Assembly: GCF_018398875.1 (NCBI RefSeq)
Contig: NZ_JAGWDK010000007.1
Span: 248,001-312,000 of the forward strand
DNA length: 64,000 bases
Direction: 5' to 3'
Source of the DNA: Bradyrhizobium sp. sGM-13
Lineage (GTDB): Bacteria; Pseudomonadota; Alphaproteobacteria; Rhizobiales; Xanthobacteraceae
In this document: positions 35,802 through 44,892 of the stretch, piece after piece
Numbering within the stretch: the stretch's first letter is position 1
Layout of the letters: every line of letters starts with the position of its first letter
Notes under the pieces: generated by a model
The model's input: the letters and a program-made list of their open reading frames with translations, nothing else
Told to the model about the DNA's origin: nothing
Databases searched by the model: none
Translations under genes and position numbers: made by a program

Positions 35802-35930
35802 TCTCCCTGTCGTCCCTGCGAACGCAGGGACCCATAACCACAAGATTGAGTTGGTGAGAAACAACTAGGTCCAGCGTAAAATAGCTAGATCACGTGGTAT
35901 GGGTCCCTGCGTTCGCAGGGACGACAGAGA
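35802..35930. repeat. Paired GTCGTCCCTGCG palindromes (BIME-like)
   Basis: The segments GTCGTCCCTGCGAACGCAGG (from 35809) and GGGTCCCTGCGTTCGCAGGG (35901-35920) each form a hairpin, and the two are inverted copies of each other around a 60-base spacer. The related single hairpin is at 22221-22240. It lies between the convergent solute-binding and cyclase genes. Confidence 0.75.
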
Positions 35931-35946
35931 CTTATTTGATCGGTCT

Positions 35947-36029
35947 GTAGGATGGGTAGAGCGCAGCGAAACCCATCACACGTCGGCACAGGGATTTGAT
36001 GGGTATCGCTTCGCTCCACCCATCCTACG
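35947..36029. repeat. Palindromic repeat (GTAGGATGGGTAGAGC family)
   Basis: GTAGGATGGGTAGAGCGCAG (from 35947) matches the reverse of CTCCACCCATCCTAC at 36015-36029, with ACCCATCA and TGATGGGT as inner arms. The layout is the same as the repeat at 2757-2850. Two unrelated palindromic families thus stand side by side in this gap. Confidence 0.75.
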
Positions 36030-36034
36030 TTCTT

Positions 36035-38263
36035 TCACTTCGTCAGCAGCGCGAAGGCGCCGTTCCAGTCTTCCGGCGGCGGGTCTTCGAGGTAGCCGCG
36101 GATGCGCGCTTCGTAGAGGTTGTAGAGCAACTCCAGCGCGTTTGCCTCGTCGGTCTTGCGGCCGCGCGCGATGACCGCGAGCGCGCCGTCCCAGTCGCGG
36201 TTGCGGTAGCAGGCGAGCATCTCGATCGTCAGGTTGCGCAGGCGCTGGAAGCGGCCGGACTGCGCGGTGTCCTCGCGGCCGGCGATGGCGTAGATCACCT
36301 CCGGCTCCTTCTTGCCCTTCACCATGATGAAGTCGAGCTCGAGAATGGCAAACTTGTCCTTGACCGCGAGCGCGGTCTTGGAGCCGACAATGATCGGAAA
36401 ACCATATTCTTTCGACTGCCCTTCGAGGCGCGAGGCGAGATTGACGCTGTCGCCGAACACCGAATAGTCGAAGCGCTGGTCGGAACCCATGTTGCCGACC
36501 ACGCAGAGGCCGGTATTGAGCCCGATGCCGGCATTGAGCGGAATGAACGGACGTCCCTCTTGCTTGGCCTCCTGCTCGCGCGCTTGGTTGAGCTCGTCAA
36601 CACGGTCCAGCATGTCGAGCGCTGCTTCGCAGGCATTGAGCTCGTGGTCCTTGTCGTCCAGCGGCGCATTCCAGAACGCCATGATGGCGTCGCCCATATA
36701 TTTGTCGATGGTACCCTTGCGGTCGAGGATGGCGTTGGTTAGCGGCGTCAGGAAGCGGTTCATCAGCGCCGTGAGGCCCTGCGGGTCGTTCTTGTAGGTC
36801 TCCGAGATCGAGGTGAAGCCGCGCATATCGGAGAACATGATGGTCATCTCGCGCTCCTCGCCGCCGAGCACCAGCTTTTCCGGCGACTGCGCAAGCTGTT
36901 CGACCAAGGCCGGCGACAGATACTGGCCGAAGGCGGAGCGGATTTGGCGGCGCTGCGCCTGCTCGCGCACGAAGGCCGAAAAGATCAGCGTGAGGTAGAT
37001 CGACGTGGTCGACATCAGGGGATAGGTGAAGTCGATCAGAAGGCGATGCTGGGCGTAAAAGTATGCCGACGTTCCGACCAGCACGGATGCAAACGCGCCC
37101 CCGAAGATGACCAGCGAGACCGGACCAAACAGGGGCGCAAACACAATCACGAGAAGCCCGAGCAACATCGCTGCTGCGAATTCAATGCCGATGCCATAGT
37201 TCGGCTGCGAGATCACCGCGCCGGTCAGCGCGCTTTCGAGCACCTGGGCGTGGATTTCGACCCCGGGCATGGCGCGGGACACCGGAGTGGTCTTGATGTC
37301 GTTGAGGCCGACCGCGGAGGTGCCGATCAGCACCAGCTTGCCCGCGATCATGTCGGGGGCGACGTTCTTTTCCAGCACATTGATCGCGGGGACGTAGATT
37401 GAGGCATCGTTGCGGGCATAATGGACCCAGAGCTGGCCGTTATGGTCGGTCGGGATCTGAACGCCCTTGATGCCGAGGCTCTTGATGCCGGCCTTCTCCG
37501 CCTTGATCAGGATGGTGCCGGACCCGGTGGCCACCCGAAGCATCTCGAAGGTCAGCGACGGCATGGTCTGGCCCTGCGCGAGCATGATCATCGGCACCCG
37601 CCGCACGATGCCGTCGCGTTCGGGCCTGATGGTGAACAGGCCGCGCCCGGCGGCGGCATGTTCCAGCACCGGAACGTTGCGAAGAAGGCCGGGAAATTCG
37701 AACATGAAGCGCTGCGGCTCCTCGCCCAGCATCGCGAGCCCGGTGACCGGCAGCGTCTTGTCGAGGGTCGCGATTTCCTCCGGCAGGCCCGATTCGCCGA
37801 GCACCACGCGCGATTTCCGGATGGCATCGGCGAAGATCTGGTCGTTGCTCGGCAGCGCGCGCAGCCTGGCGCGGGTTTCCTCGTCGAGATTGCGGAAGGT
37901 GTCCGCCGCCAAGGCGGGGTTGAGACGGTCGGGCTCCGGGAACACCGCGTCGAACGCGATCACGACCGCGCCGAGCTGGGTCAGTTCGGTGATGAGGTCA
38001 GCAAGCCGGGTGCGCGGCCACGGCCACTGCCCGAACTTTTCCATGCTCTTTTCGTCGATATCGACGATGGTGACCGGCCGAGCGGTCTTCTTGCGCGGGT
38101 CGATGCGCTGGAAGGCGTCAAAGGTCCTGACGCGGATTTCCTCAACCGGCGCCGGATCGGCGACGCGAAGCGCGGCAAACCCGATCAGGAGCGCAAGGCA
38201 CAGCAGCCGGGCATAGCCGATGCGCCGTTTGAACCACCTGGGTAAAGCCCCTAATCGCTTCAT
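36035..38263 (-). CDS. Adenylate/guanylate cyclase with CHASE2 sensor domain
   Basis: A 742-residue membrane protein. After an N-terminal helix, a periplasmic CHASE2 domain spans about residues 40-335. Three hydrophobic segments follow at about 350-440. The class III cyclase domain covers about 465-650, with metal-binding aspartates in MFSDMRGFTS and KYMGDAIMAF and the transition-state Asn/Arg in FGDSVNLASRLEG. The product is cAMP or cGMP. It lies on the same strand as, and about 100 bases downstream of, the FecR/VCBS gene; this pairing is recurrent in bacteria. Confidence 0.9.
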   Translation of the reverse strand: MKRLGALPRWFKRRIGYARLLCLALLIGFAALRVADPAPVEEIRVRTFDAFQRIDPRKKTARPVTIVDIDEKSMEKFGQWPWPRTRLADLITELTQLGAVVIAFDAVFPEPDRLNPALAADTFRNLDEETRARLRALPSNDQIFADAIRKSRVVLGESGLPEEIATLDKTLPVTGLAMLGEEPQRFMFEFPGLLRNVPVLEHAAAGRGLFTIRPERDGIVRRVPMIMLAQGQTMPSLTFEMLRVATGSGTILIKAEKAGIKSLGIKGVQIPTDHNGQLWVHYARNDASIYVPAINVLEKNVAPDMIAGKLVLIGTSAVGLNDIKTTPVSRAMPGVEIHAQVLESALTGAVISQPNYGIGIEFAAAMLLGLLVIVFAPLFGPVSLVIFGGAFASVLVGTSAYFYAQHRLLIDFTYPLMSTTSIYLTLIFSAFVREQAQRRQIRSAFGQYLSPALVEQLAQSPEKLVLGGEEREMTIMFSDMRGFTSISETYKNDPQGLTALMNRFLTPLTNAILDRKGTIDKYMGDAIMAFWNAPLDDKDHELNACEAALDMLDRVDELNQAREQEAKQEGRPFIPLNAGIGLNTGLCVVGNMGSDQRFDYSVFGDSVNLASRLEGQSKEYGFPIIVGSKTALAVKDKFAILELDFIMVKGKKEPEVIYAIAGREDTAQSGRFQRLRNLTIEMLACYRNRDWDGALAVIARGRKTDEANALELLYNLYEARIRGYLEDPPPEDWNGAFALLTK

Positions 38264-38363
38264 GGCTTTCGATTGTTCGCCTAACTGCCAGCGCCACGCA
38301 AGCCGGAAGGTGGCACCGATGTCAGGAAGCTAGCGCGGCTCGGCAAGCACCATTCCAGAGGGC

Positions 38364-41300
38364 TTAGTGCGGCGACACGATGAAGTCGCTCGCATGCAGA
38401 TTGGCCAGGACGACATTCTTGAGGATGACAGTATCGTTGGTGTCGAGTGTGAACCGAACGTCAGTAGAATTTATCTGGTTCAGCGGATTAGCTAGCCAAT
38501 TACTGACAGTGGACGAGTCCACCGCGGCAAACGCCCGCAGATCGATATGGTCCCGTCCCGGCGCGAAGTTCATGATCGTATCGGTGTTGGGACTGACTTC
38601 CGGCGTGAAGACAAACTGGTCAGCGCCCTCACCACCGGTCAGCGTATCGGCATAGCCGGTCGCAAAAATGACGTCCTTGCCGGACGTGCCGTTCAAGGTG
38701 ACTTCCGGGCCTGTTCCAGCGTGGTTGAAAATGAAATTGACGGTATCGGCGCCGCCAAAACTATCGGCAACCGTGAGCGTGACCATGTCGGTCTGCGGTT
38801 CCGCAGTGTCGTGGAGGTATGCGATACCGCTGTCCAGCGTCGCGTTGATTTCCTCAAAATCAAGGCCACTGCCGTTCGCCGGTGTCACACTGGTTACCGG
38901 GCTGGCACCGGTCGTCGCTGACATCGCAAACGTGGATCCGGTAGCATCGGCATCCGTGACGTAAAGGCCCGAAAAAGTCGTCGTTTCATCAACATGCTCT
39001 GTGACGACGACATCGGTTCCGATCACGGGCGCATCGTTCGCTCCCTCCACTTTCACCGTCAGCGTCGCAGTGCCAACGGCGCCGTGTACGTCCTTCGTCT
39101 GGATCGTGAACGTATCGGCATCGGTAGTGCCGGCGGCCAATTCGTTGATCGCATCGGCGTCAGGGACGTAGATGTAGTTGCCGTACTGGTCCACCGTTAG
39201 CGAACCGTACTGGCCTGAGACCGCAGAATTCGTCGCGCCCGCTGTACCAATCGCGGCATATTTCAGCGTCGTGGTTTCGCCGCTGTCCACATCGTTGCCC
39301 GCCAGCGTTCCCGTAAGGTCGCTGAAGCTGTCATCGATTGCTGTATCGACGAACGGAGCCGTAGTCACGTCGGCCAGCGTCGGCGCGTCATTGGTGCCGG
39401 TGATCACCACCGTGACGTCCTGCAGAACCGTACCACCGTGGCCGTCGGAAACCGTAACCGTATAGATTTGCGTGATGGTCTGATTCAGCGCCAGTGACTG
39501 CAGCGTCGGGTCGTTGTTGTCGAGCGTAAAGGTCCAGCCCAGCGAAGCGGTATTAACAGTGTCGTCGTTGACCTCGTTCACCATCGTGAGCGCGAATGCT
39601 CCGATCTTCGCCGCGCCCGGACCGGTGCCCTCGGCAAACCCCGGCAGATCGGCGCTGGCATCCGACGATTTCAATGCGAAGCTGGCGGTGTGGGTGTCGA
39701 TCAGATCGATATCTTGAAACGCGATCGTGCCCGACGTCCCAATTTTGCCGGAAACGACGCCGGTATCTTCGGCGACGCCCCCGCTCGCGGTGGTCGCTGC
39801 CCCCGCGACGATGGTCGGCGCGTCGTTGGTACCGGTGATGGTGACGGTGACGTCCTGCAGAACCGTACCACCGTGGCCGTCGGAAACCGTAACCGTATAG
39901 ATTTGCGTGATGGTCTGGTTCAGCGCCAGTGACTGCAGCGTCGGGTCGTTGTTGTCGAGCGTAAAGGTCCAGCCCAGCGAAGCGGTATTGACAGTGTCGT
40001 CGTTGACCTCGTTCGCCATCGTGAGCGCGAATGCTCCGATCTTCGCCGCACCCGGACCGTTGCCCTCGGCAAACCCCGGCAGATCGGCGCTGGCATCCGA
40101 CGACTTCAATGCGAAGGCGGCGGTGTGGGTGTCGATCAGATCGACGTCCCTAAACGCGATCGTGCCCGACGTCCCGATGTTGCCGGAAACGAGGCCGGTA
40201 TCTTCGGTGACGCCCCCGCTCGCGGTGGTCGCCGCCCCCGCGACGATGGTCGGTGCGTCGTTGGTGCCGGTGATGGTGACGGTGACGTCCTGCAGAACCG
40301 TACCACCGTGGCCGTCGGAAACCGTAACCGTATAGATTTGCGTGATGGTCTGGTTCAGCGCCAGTGACTGCAGCGTCAGGTCGTTGTTGTCGAGCGTAAA
40401 GGTCCAGCCCAGCGAAGCTGTATTGACCGTGTCGTCGTTGACCTCGTTCACCATCGTGAGCGCGAATGCTCCGATCTTCGCCGCACCCGGACCGTTGCCC
40501 TCGGCAAACCCCGGCAGATCGGCGCTGGCATCCGACGACTTCAATGCGAAGGCGGCGGTGTGGGTATCGATTAGATCGACGTCCCTAAACGCGATCGTGC
40601 CCGACGTCCCGATGTTGCCGGAAACGACGCCGATATCTTCGGTGACGCCCCCGCTCGCGGTGGTCGCCGCCCCCGCGACGATGGTCGGCGCATCGTTGTT
40701 ACCCGTAATGGTGACCGTGACGTCCTGCGTAACGGTTCCGCCGTGGTGATCATCGAAGGTGACGGCGTAGACTTGAGTGATGGTTTGCCCGACCGCCAGC
40801 GACTGCAGCACTGGATCGTTGTTGTTAAGCGCGAAGCTCCAGCCGATCGAGCCAATAGTGGTGACGCCGGGATTCTCGCTCACCGATGTGAGTGCGAATG
40901 TCCCGATCGCGCTGAGTGGCGCCGCCTCTGAATAGCCCGGCAGATTGGCATTGGCATTGGACGATTTGAGAACAAAAGTCGCGGCGTGGGTGTCGGTCAG
41001 GTCGAGGTCCTGGAACGTGACGGTGCCGCCGGCGACCAGCGTTGGCGCTTCATCCTCCGTCACCGCGCCAGTGGCTGTGGTCAAATTGTCAACGATCGTC
41101 GGAACGTCGTTGGTTCCGATGACCACGACTTCCCCGCCATGGATCGACACGGTGACCGGCGTCGAGATGATGCCACCGTGACCATCGTCGACCCGCGCGA
41201 CATAGTTGAGGTTCAGCGTTTCGCCGTCGGCGATGAAGTCGAACGCGCTGTCGGCAATGCTGTAGGTCCACATCGCCGAGCCGTTATGGCTGTTTCCGGC

Positions 41301-43169
41301 CGCCTGCACCACTGTCAGCGGCACCAGGACGGCCTGAATTGCCGCCATCTGCTCCGCCGTCAGCGCCTCGGTGACGTCGTTGTCTTGCGCATCATAGTAG
41401 CGGAACGGATCAGTGGCCGAGATCGCCACGCTGACGACGGGACGGTCGGTCAGGTCGACATCGCCGAAGGTGACGGTGCCGGACACGGTATTGATCGCCG
41501 TATTGCCGGTGCCGATCCGCTCCGTGATCTGGCCGCCGGTCGCGGAGATCGTCGGCTTGTCGTTGGTGCCGGTGACGACGATCGTAAACGGCACAAATGT
41601 CGTCTCGTTGAACGGCGCGTAGTTGTTGTCGACCCGCGCCATGTAGGTCAGTTTCAGCGTCTCGCCGGCGGCGAGGAAGTCGAACGCGCCGTCGGCGATG
41701 TTGTAGGTCCAGGTCGCCGTGCCGAAATTCTTGCCGTTGGGATCCTGCACTACGGACAGCGGCACTTCGACTGCTTTGATCGCCGCTTGCTGCTGCGCCG
41801 TCAGCGTGGCGGTGACGTCGGCGCCCTGCGCGTTCTGATAGGCGAAGGAAGAAAACTGCGTACTGACGCTCGGAGTATCGCCGGGATTGATGTCAAGGTA
41901 GTTGACGCTGCCGGAGATGCTGTCAAGCGCGGAGCTGGCGGTCACATCGATCCGTTCGCTGACCGTACCGCCGAACGCCGCGGCCTGCGGCGGCCCGGGA
42001 ATGTGCACGAGCCTGGGGGGCGGTCCCGGATCCACGGGGGGAGTAGCCCCGCTCGGGATGTTGAGTAGCTGAAGCGTCACGGGAATGAACTCCCCGCCGG
42101 CCAGCTTGACGAACAATGTTTCCGGAATGATCGAATCGGTAAAATTGGTAGTGAGCTTGGTGTTCGGGTTGTTCAGGTCGGTGAACTTCAGCGAGAACAC
42201 GTCGCTGATGATCTTCTGCGCGTCGGGCGATAGCTGCACCGACGATTGAAAGCTGACCGTGCCCTGCCCATTGATGATCGTCTGCGTGCCGGCCCGGTTG
42301 ACGGTCGCGATCGGCGTCAGCGTGGTTTTGTCGAACAGGATGTAGGAGCCGGTGGTGCCGTCGGGCTCGACCAGCACCTGGAATTTCGCGGGCGGCGCGA
42401 TACCCGAGCCGGGCACTTCGAAGTCGATCTCGACCAGCACCGCGGTGCCGCGGATGCCCATGGTCGCGACCGGGGTGTCGACCTTCATGTCGCCTTTCTT
42501 GGCGGTGGCGCCGGCGACGAACGAGATCGTGCCCTGCACCAGGCTGAGCAGCGACTTGTTGTCCGACCCGTCGGGGTCGTAGACCATCTCGTTCAGCACC
42601 ATCCGGGCGTTCGATGCGAGACCGAACACGGTGCCGTCGATGAAGGTGATGCCGAGCGTCGAATCGGAGCCGGACTGGACGACGTCGCCTTTATGGACGG
42701 TTTCGCCCTGGTTCAGGATGATCGAGACGCCGTTGCGGATCGCGGTCGCATTCCCCGTCAGCTTGGTAACATGCCCGATCACAGGCGGCGCGACGCTGGG
42801 ACTGCCGTCCGCTTGCGCGAACTGGGTGTACCCGCTCAGCGCGTTGACGATGTCGCCGGTGAGATGGGCGCCATCGGGCGAGGCCAGCGCAGCGCGCTTC
42901 TCGCCCTTGAAGTAATCGCGCAGCACGACCTCGCGGTCGCTGCTACTGAGGATCAGGTCGACGCCCGACCGCTTGAAATGGCCGCTGAAGAGCAGATGGG
43001 CATCAGGAACAATTATGGCGTCGGACGGCGCATGTGTCGAAACTTTGTCGACATGGAGCTTGCCGTGGGAAGGAAGATGGCCGTGCGATGACAGCAGAGG
43101 CCCAGAGCCAATATCCGCGCCGGAAAAAGGGGCGAGGTCGCCCGATCCGAATTTGCCGGCGTAGTTCAA
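38364..43169 (-). CDS. FecR-domain, VCBS-repeat secreted protein (type I secretion target)
   Basis: A 1601-residue surface or secreted protein. An N-terminal segment (LLFSGHFKRSGVDLILSS, about 59-76) precedes a FecR domain at about 130-250. Then come VCBS/cadherin-like repeats, three of which (residues about 825-1260) are near-identical 145-residue units. The C-terminus has one RTX-like GGEGADQFVF near 1516 and the DTIMNFAPGRDHIDLRAF-type secretion end. No signal peptide is seen, consistent with type I secretion. The best start is a TTG at 43169 without a clear ribosome site; ATT at 43181 is possible. A type I exporter is at 22269-25318, and a LapG-like protease is divergent. A calcium-binding adhesin role is inference. 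Confidence 0.85.
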   Translation of the reverse strand: MNYAGKFGSGDLAPFSGADIGSGPLLSSHGHLPSHGKLHVDKVSTHAPSDAIIVPDAHLLFSGHFKRSGVDLILSSSDREVVLRDYFKGEKRAALASPDGAHLTGDIVNALSGYTQFAQADGSPSVAPPVIGHVTKLTGNATAIRNGVSIILNQGETVHKGDVVQSGSDSTLGITFIDGTVFGLASNARMVLNEMVYDPDGSDNKSLLSLVQGTISFVAGATAKKGDMKVDTPVATMGIRGTAVLVEIDFEVPGSGIAPPAKFQVLVEPDGTTGSYILFDKTTLTPIATVNRAGTQTIINGQGTVSFQSSVQLSPDAQKIISDVFSLKFTDLNNPNTKLTTNFTDSIIPETLFVKLAGGEFIPVTLQLLNIPSGATPPVDPGPPPRLVHIPGPPQAAAFGGTVSERIDVTASSALDSISGSVNYLDINPGDTPSVSTQFSSFAYQNAQGADVTATLTAQQQAAIKAVEVPLSVVQDPNGKNFGTATWTYNIADGAFDFLAAGETLKLTYMARVDNNYAPFNETTFVPFTIVVTGTNDKPTISATGGQITERIGTGNTAINTVSGTVTFGDVDLTDRPVVSVAISATDPFRYYDAQDNDVTEALTAEQMAAIQAVLVPLTVVQAAGNSHNGSAMWTYSIADSAFDFIADGETLNLNYVARVDDGHGGIISTPVTVSIHGGEVVVIGTNDVPTIVDNLTTATGAVTEDEAPTLVAGGTVTFQDLDLTDTHAATFVLKSSNANANLPGYSEAAPLSAIGTFALTSVSENPGVTTIGSIGWSFALNNNDPVLQSLAVGQTITQVYAVTFDDHHGGTVTQDVTVTITGNNDAPTIVAGAATTASGGVTEDIGVVSGNIGTSGTIAFRDVDLIDTHTAAFALKSSDASADLPGFAEGNGPGAAKIGAFALTMVNEVNDDTVNTASLGWTFTLDNNDLTLQSLALNQTITQIYTVTVSDGHGGTVLQDVTVTITGTNDAPTIVAGAATTASGGVTEDTGLVSGNIGTSGTIAFRDVDLIDTHTAAFALKSSDASADLPGFAEGNGPGAAKIGAFALTMANEVNDDTVNTASLGWTFTLDNNDPTLQSLALNQTITQIYTVTVSDGHGGTVLQDVTVTITGTNDAPTIVAGAATTASGGVAEDTGVVSGKIGTSGTIAFQDIDLIDTHTASFALKSSDASADLPGFAEGTGPGAAKIGAFALTMVNEVNDDTVNTASLGWTFTLDNNDPTLQSLALNQTITQIYTVTVSDGHGGTVLQDVTVVITGTNDAPTLADVTTAPFVDTAIDDSFSDLTGTLAGNDVDSGETTTLKYAAIGTAGATNSAVSGQYGSLTVDQYGNYIYVPDADAINELAAGTTDADTFTIQTKDVHGAVGTATLTVKVEGANDAPVIGTDVVVTEHVDETTTFSGLYVTDADATGSTFAMSATTGASPVTSVTPANGSGLDFEEINATLDSGIAYLHDTAEPQTDMVTLTVADSFGGADTVNFIFNHAGTGPEVTLNGTSGKDVIFATGYADTLTGGEGADQFVFTPEVSPNTDTIMNFAPGRDHIDLRAFAAVDSSTVSNWLANPLNQINSTDVRFTLDTNDTVILKNVVLANLHASDFIVSPH
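39391..40695. repeat. Three tandem 435-bp repeat units within the FecR/VCBS gene
   Basis: The sequence TGCAGAACCGTACCACCGTG starts at 39421, 39856 and 40291, giving an exact period of 435 bases (145 codons). The three units differ at few positions over their length. A fourth, much more diverged unit follows at 40696 onward, so recent homogenisation or duplication affected only three. The boundaries are approximate. Confidence 0.9.
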
Positions 43170-43841
43170 TGGAACACCAATCTAAATGGTTAAGAAGTAT
43201 GAAATTTCCCTGCGGGGTTTTCATACCACGCAGGTAAGGAACACAAAAGCAGGCATGCCGCGAATACCCTCGATATGGGGTATGTCGGCAACAGGACCGA
43301 AAAGGTCCGGAAAAAGTGTCCGGCGAAAGTATGGCAAGGAAAAGGCCGGAACTTACTCGGACTGATCGAAAAATGGGCACGGCCTCCCACGGCATAAAGA
43401 TAAGCAGTCATAATCATTTATCGCTGCCGCGGCGCTGCGAATGCCGCTTCCTAGTCGTCTTAAGACCGATCACCTCGCGGATGCATTCGAAGCCGTCATC
43501 GCCTTCAAGACGTCCGAGACGGGTTACAATCGCGCACCGAGCGATCCCGTGGGTAAGGTTAATTCGGTGACCTGTGACCCTTCCGCAACCCGTAAACTTT
43601 TGCGCCGTGTCCGCCTCCTGTCTCGGATGGCCAAGCGGCCCCGATGAGCGCCGATCTGAGTGGATCGATAAAATCCTCTGCAAACCGGCAAGGCCGCGTT
43701 CACGCTGCTTGGCAAACTTCCGATAGGCCTCCCCTAGATTTAAACGGATCAAAAGCACCGTTGCGCATCCTGCCCGTTCTGAAATGATCCGGGTACGAGC
43801 AGGCAGAGCAGGCCCGCCGATGCCCGGACAAGGGGTGTCAG
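43170..43841. other. Divergent control region between the FecR/VCBS gene and the LapG-like gene
   Basis: No supported gene occupies these 672 bases. Two inverted repeats lie upstream of the FecR/VCBS start: ATACCC (43264-43269) with GGGTAT (43278-43283), and GGACC (43294-43298) with GGTCC (43304-43308). They would be in the leader or promoter of that gene. The open readings across 43414-43998 have no recognisable domain. Confidence 0.5.
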
Positions 43842-44645
43842 ATGGGGTTGGCAGTCTATGCACGCGCATGGCGTGCGGGCATCGTCGCGTGCGGCCTGGC
43901 CTGGTTCGGGCCAGCCGGCCTGCGCGCGGAGACGGGCGAGCTATCCGCGCCGGTGGAGATGATCCAGCGATCGGCCGAACCGTTCGGACTTGCCGCATCT
44001 TCCCTCACCGGCGGCGGACTGCGCGACAAATGGCTTGGCGTGCAGCGCCGGCTCGACGACGAAATGGTGCAGCTTGCGCTCTGCGAAGGCGACCGTGACG
44101 GCTGCGTGTCTCCGGCCGCGCTGAAATTCCTCGATATTGTCGACGCCGCGCGCTTGCGCGAAGGCCGCGCGCGGCTCGGCGAAATCAACCGAGCCGTCAA
44201 TCTCGCCATCCGGCCGATGCGCGATCTCGCCCAGCACGGCCAGATCGACGTCTGGACGCCGCCGCTCGCAACGTTCGCGCGCGGCGGCGGCGACTGCGAG
44301 GATTATGCGATTGCGAAATTCATAGCCTTGCGCCGCGCCGGCCTCGCGCCCGACGATCTCAGGATCGTGGTGCTGCACGATACCATCCGCGGCGAGGACC
44401 ATGCGGTGGCTGCCGCGCGGCTGGAGGGGCGCTGGCTGACGCTCGATAACCGCGGCATGGCGATGATCGAGGACGTCGACGTCAGAAACTTTCGGCCGAC
44501 ATTCGTCATCGGCCAGCACGGCGTGATGCGATATGCCGATGCTCCGCTGCTCGCCGATGCCTCTGGCAGTACGCTTGCGGCTCCGCTTGTCGTGAGCTCT
44601 CTGGCCGCTCCGCCGACCGGTCATTCGAACGTGCCAATGGAATGA
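43842..44645 (+). CDS. Transglutaminase-like periplasmic cysteine protease (BTLCP/LapG family)
   Basis: A 267-residue protein with a signal peptide of about 29 residues (ending GLRAETG). The catalytic Cys lies in GGGDCEDYAIAKF near 151, and the His in RGEDHAVAAARL near 187, with an Asp in WLTLDNRG that completes the bacterial transglutaminase-like cysteine protease triad. In Pseudomonas, LapG cleaves the N-terminal retention module of an adhesin when c-di-GMP is low. A processing role for the neighbouring FecR/VCBS protein is inference; no LapD is in the window, and I could not find a canonical TAAG or PAAG site in the target. Confidence 0.85.
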   Translation: MGLAVYARAWRAGIVACGLAWFGPAGLRAETGELSAPVEMIQRSAEPFGLAASSLTGGGLRDKWLGVQRRLDDEMVQLALCEGDRDGCVSPAALKFLDIVDAARLREGRARLGEINRAVNLAIRPMRDLAQHGQIDVWTPPLATFARGGGDCEDYAIAKFIALRRAGLAPDDLRIVVLHDTIRGEDHAVAAARLEGRWLTLDNRGMAMIEDVDVRNFRPTFVIGQHGVMRYADAPLLADASGSTLAAPLVVSSLAAPPTGHSNVPME

Positions 44646-44892
44646 CGGCGCGCAATTGTTGCGCGGCGACGGCAGGCAACAATCTGCTTTCCTTATCTGA
44701 TCTTTCCTGCCTCACGGCCAATGGTGCGCTGCAGCCGGCGTGCCAGCTTGCATTCGTTCAGTGAAAGCGCTCGCTCAAAACACGCGAGACAAGTTTTCTC
44801 TTTTGGTTTCGCGCATCGCGTTGATTGACGCGATCCTTCTCACCGGCATAGCATTCCACCAGATCCGCTAGAGATCACTGGGAGGGAATGAG

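Noticed and set aside
39391..40695. CRISPR-like repeat array
   Set aside because: The period is 435 bases and the units are in-frame protein repeats; there are no short repeats with unique spacers and no cas genes.
43414..43998. Gene of 194 codons in the FecR/LapG intergenic region
   Set aside because: It overlaps the signal-peptide region of the protease on the other strand, has Arg-rich low-quality composition and no ribosome site.
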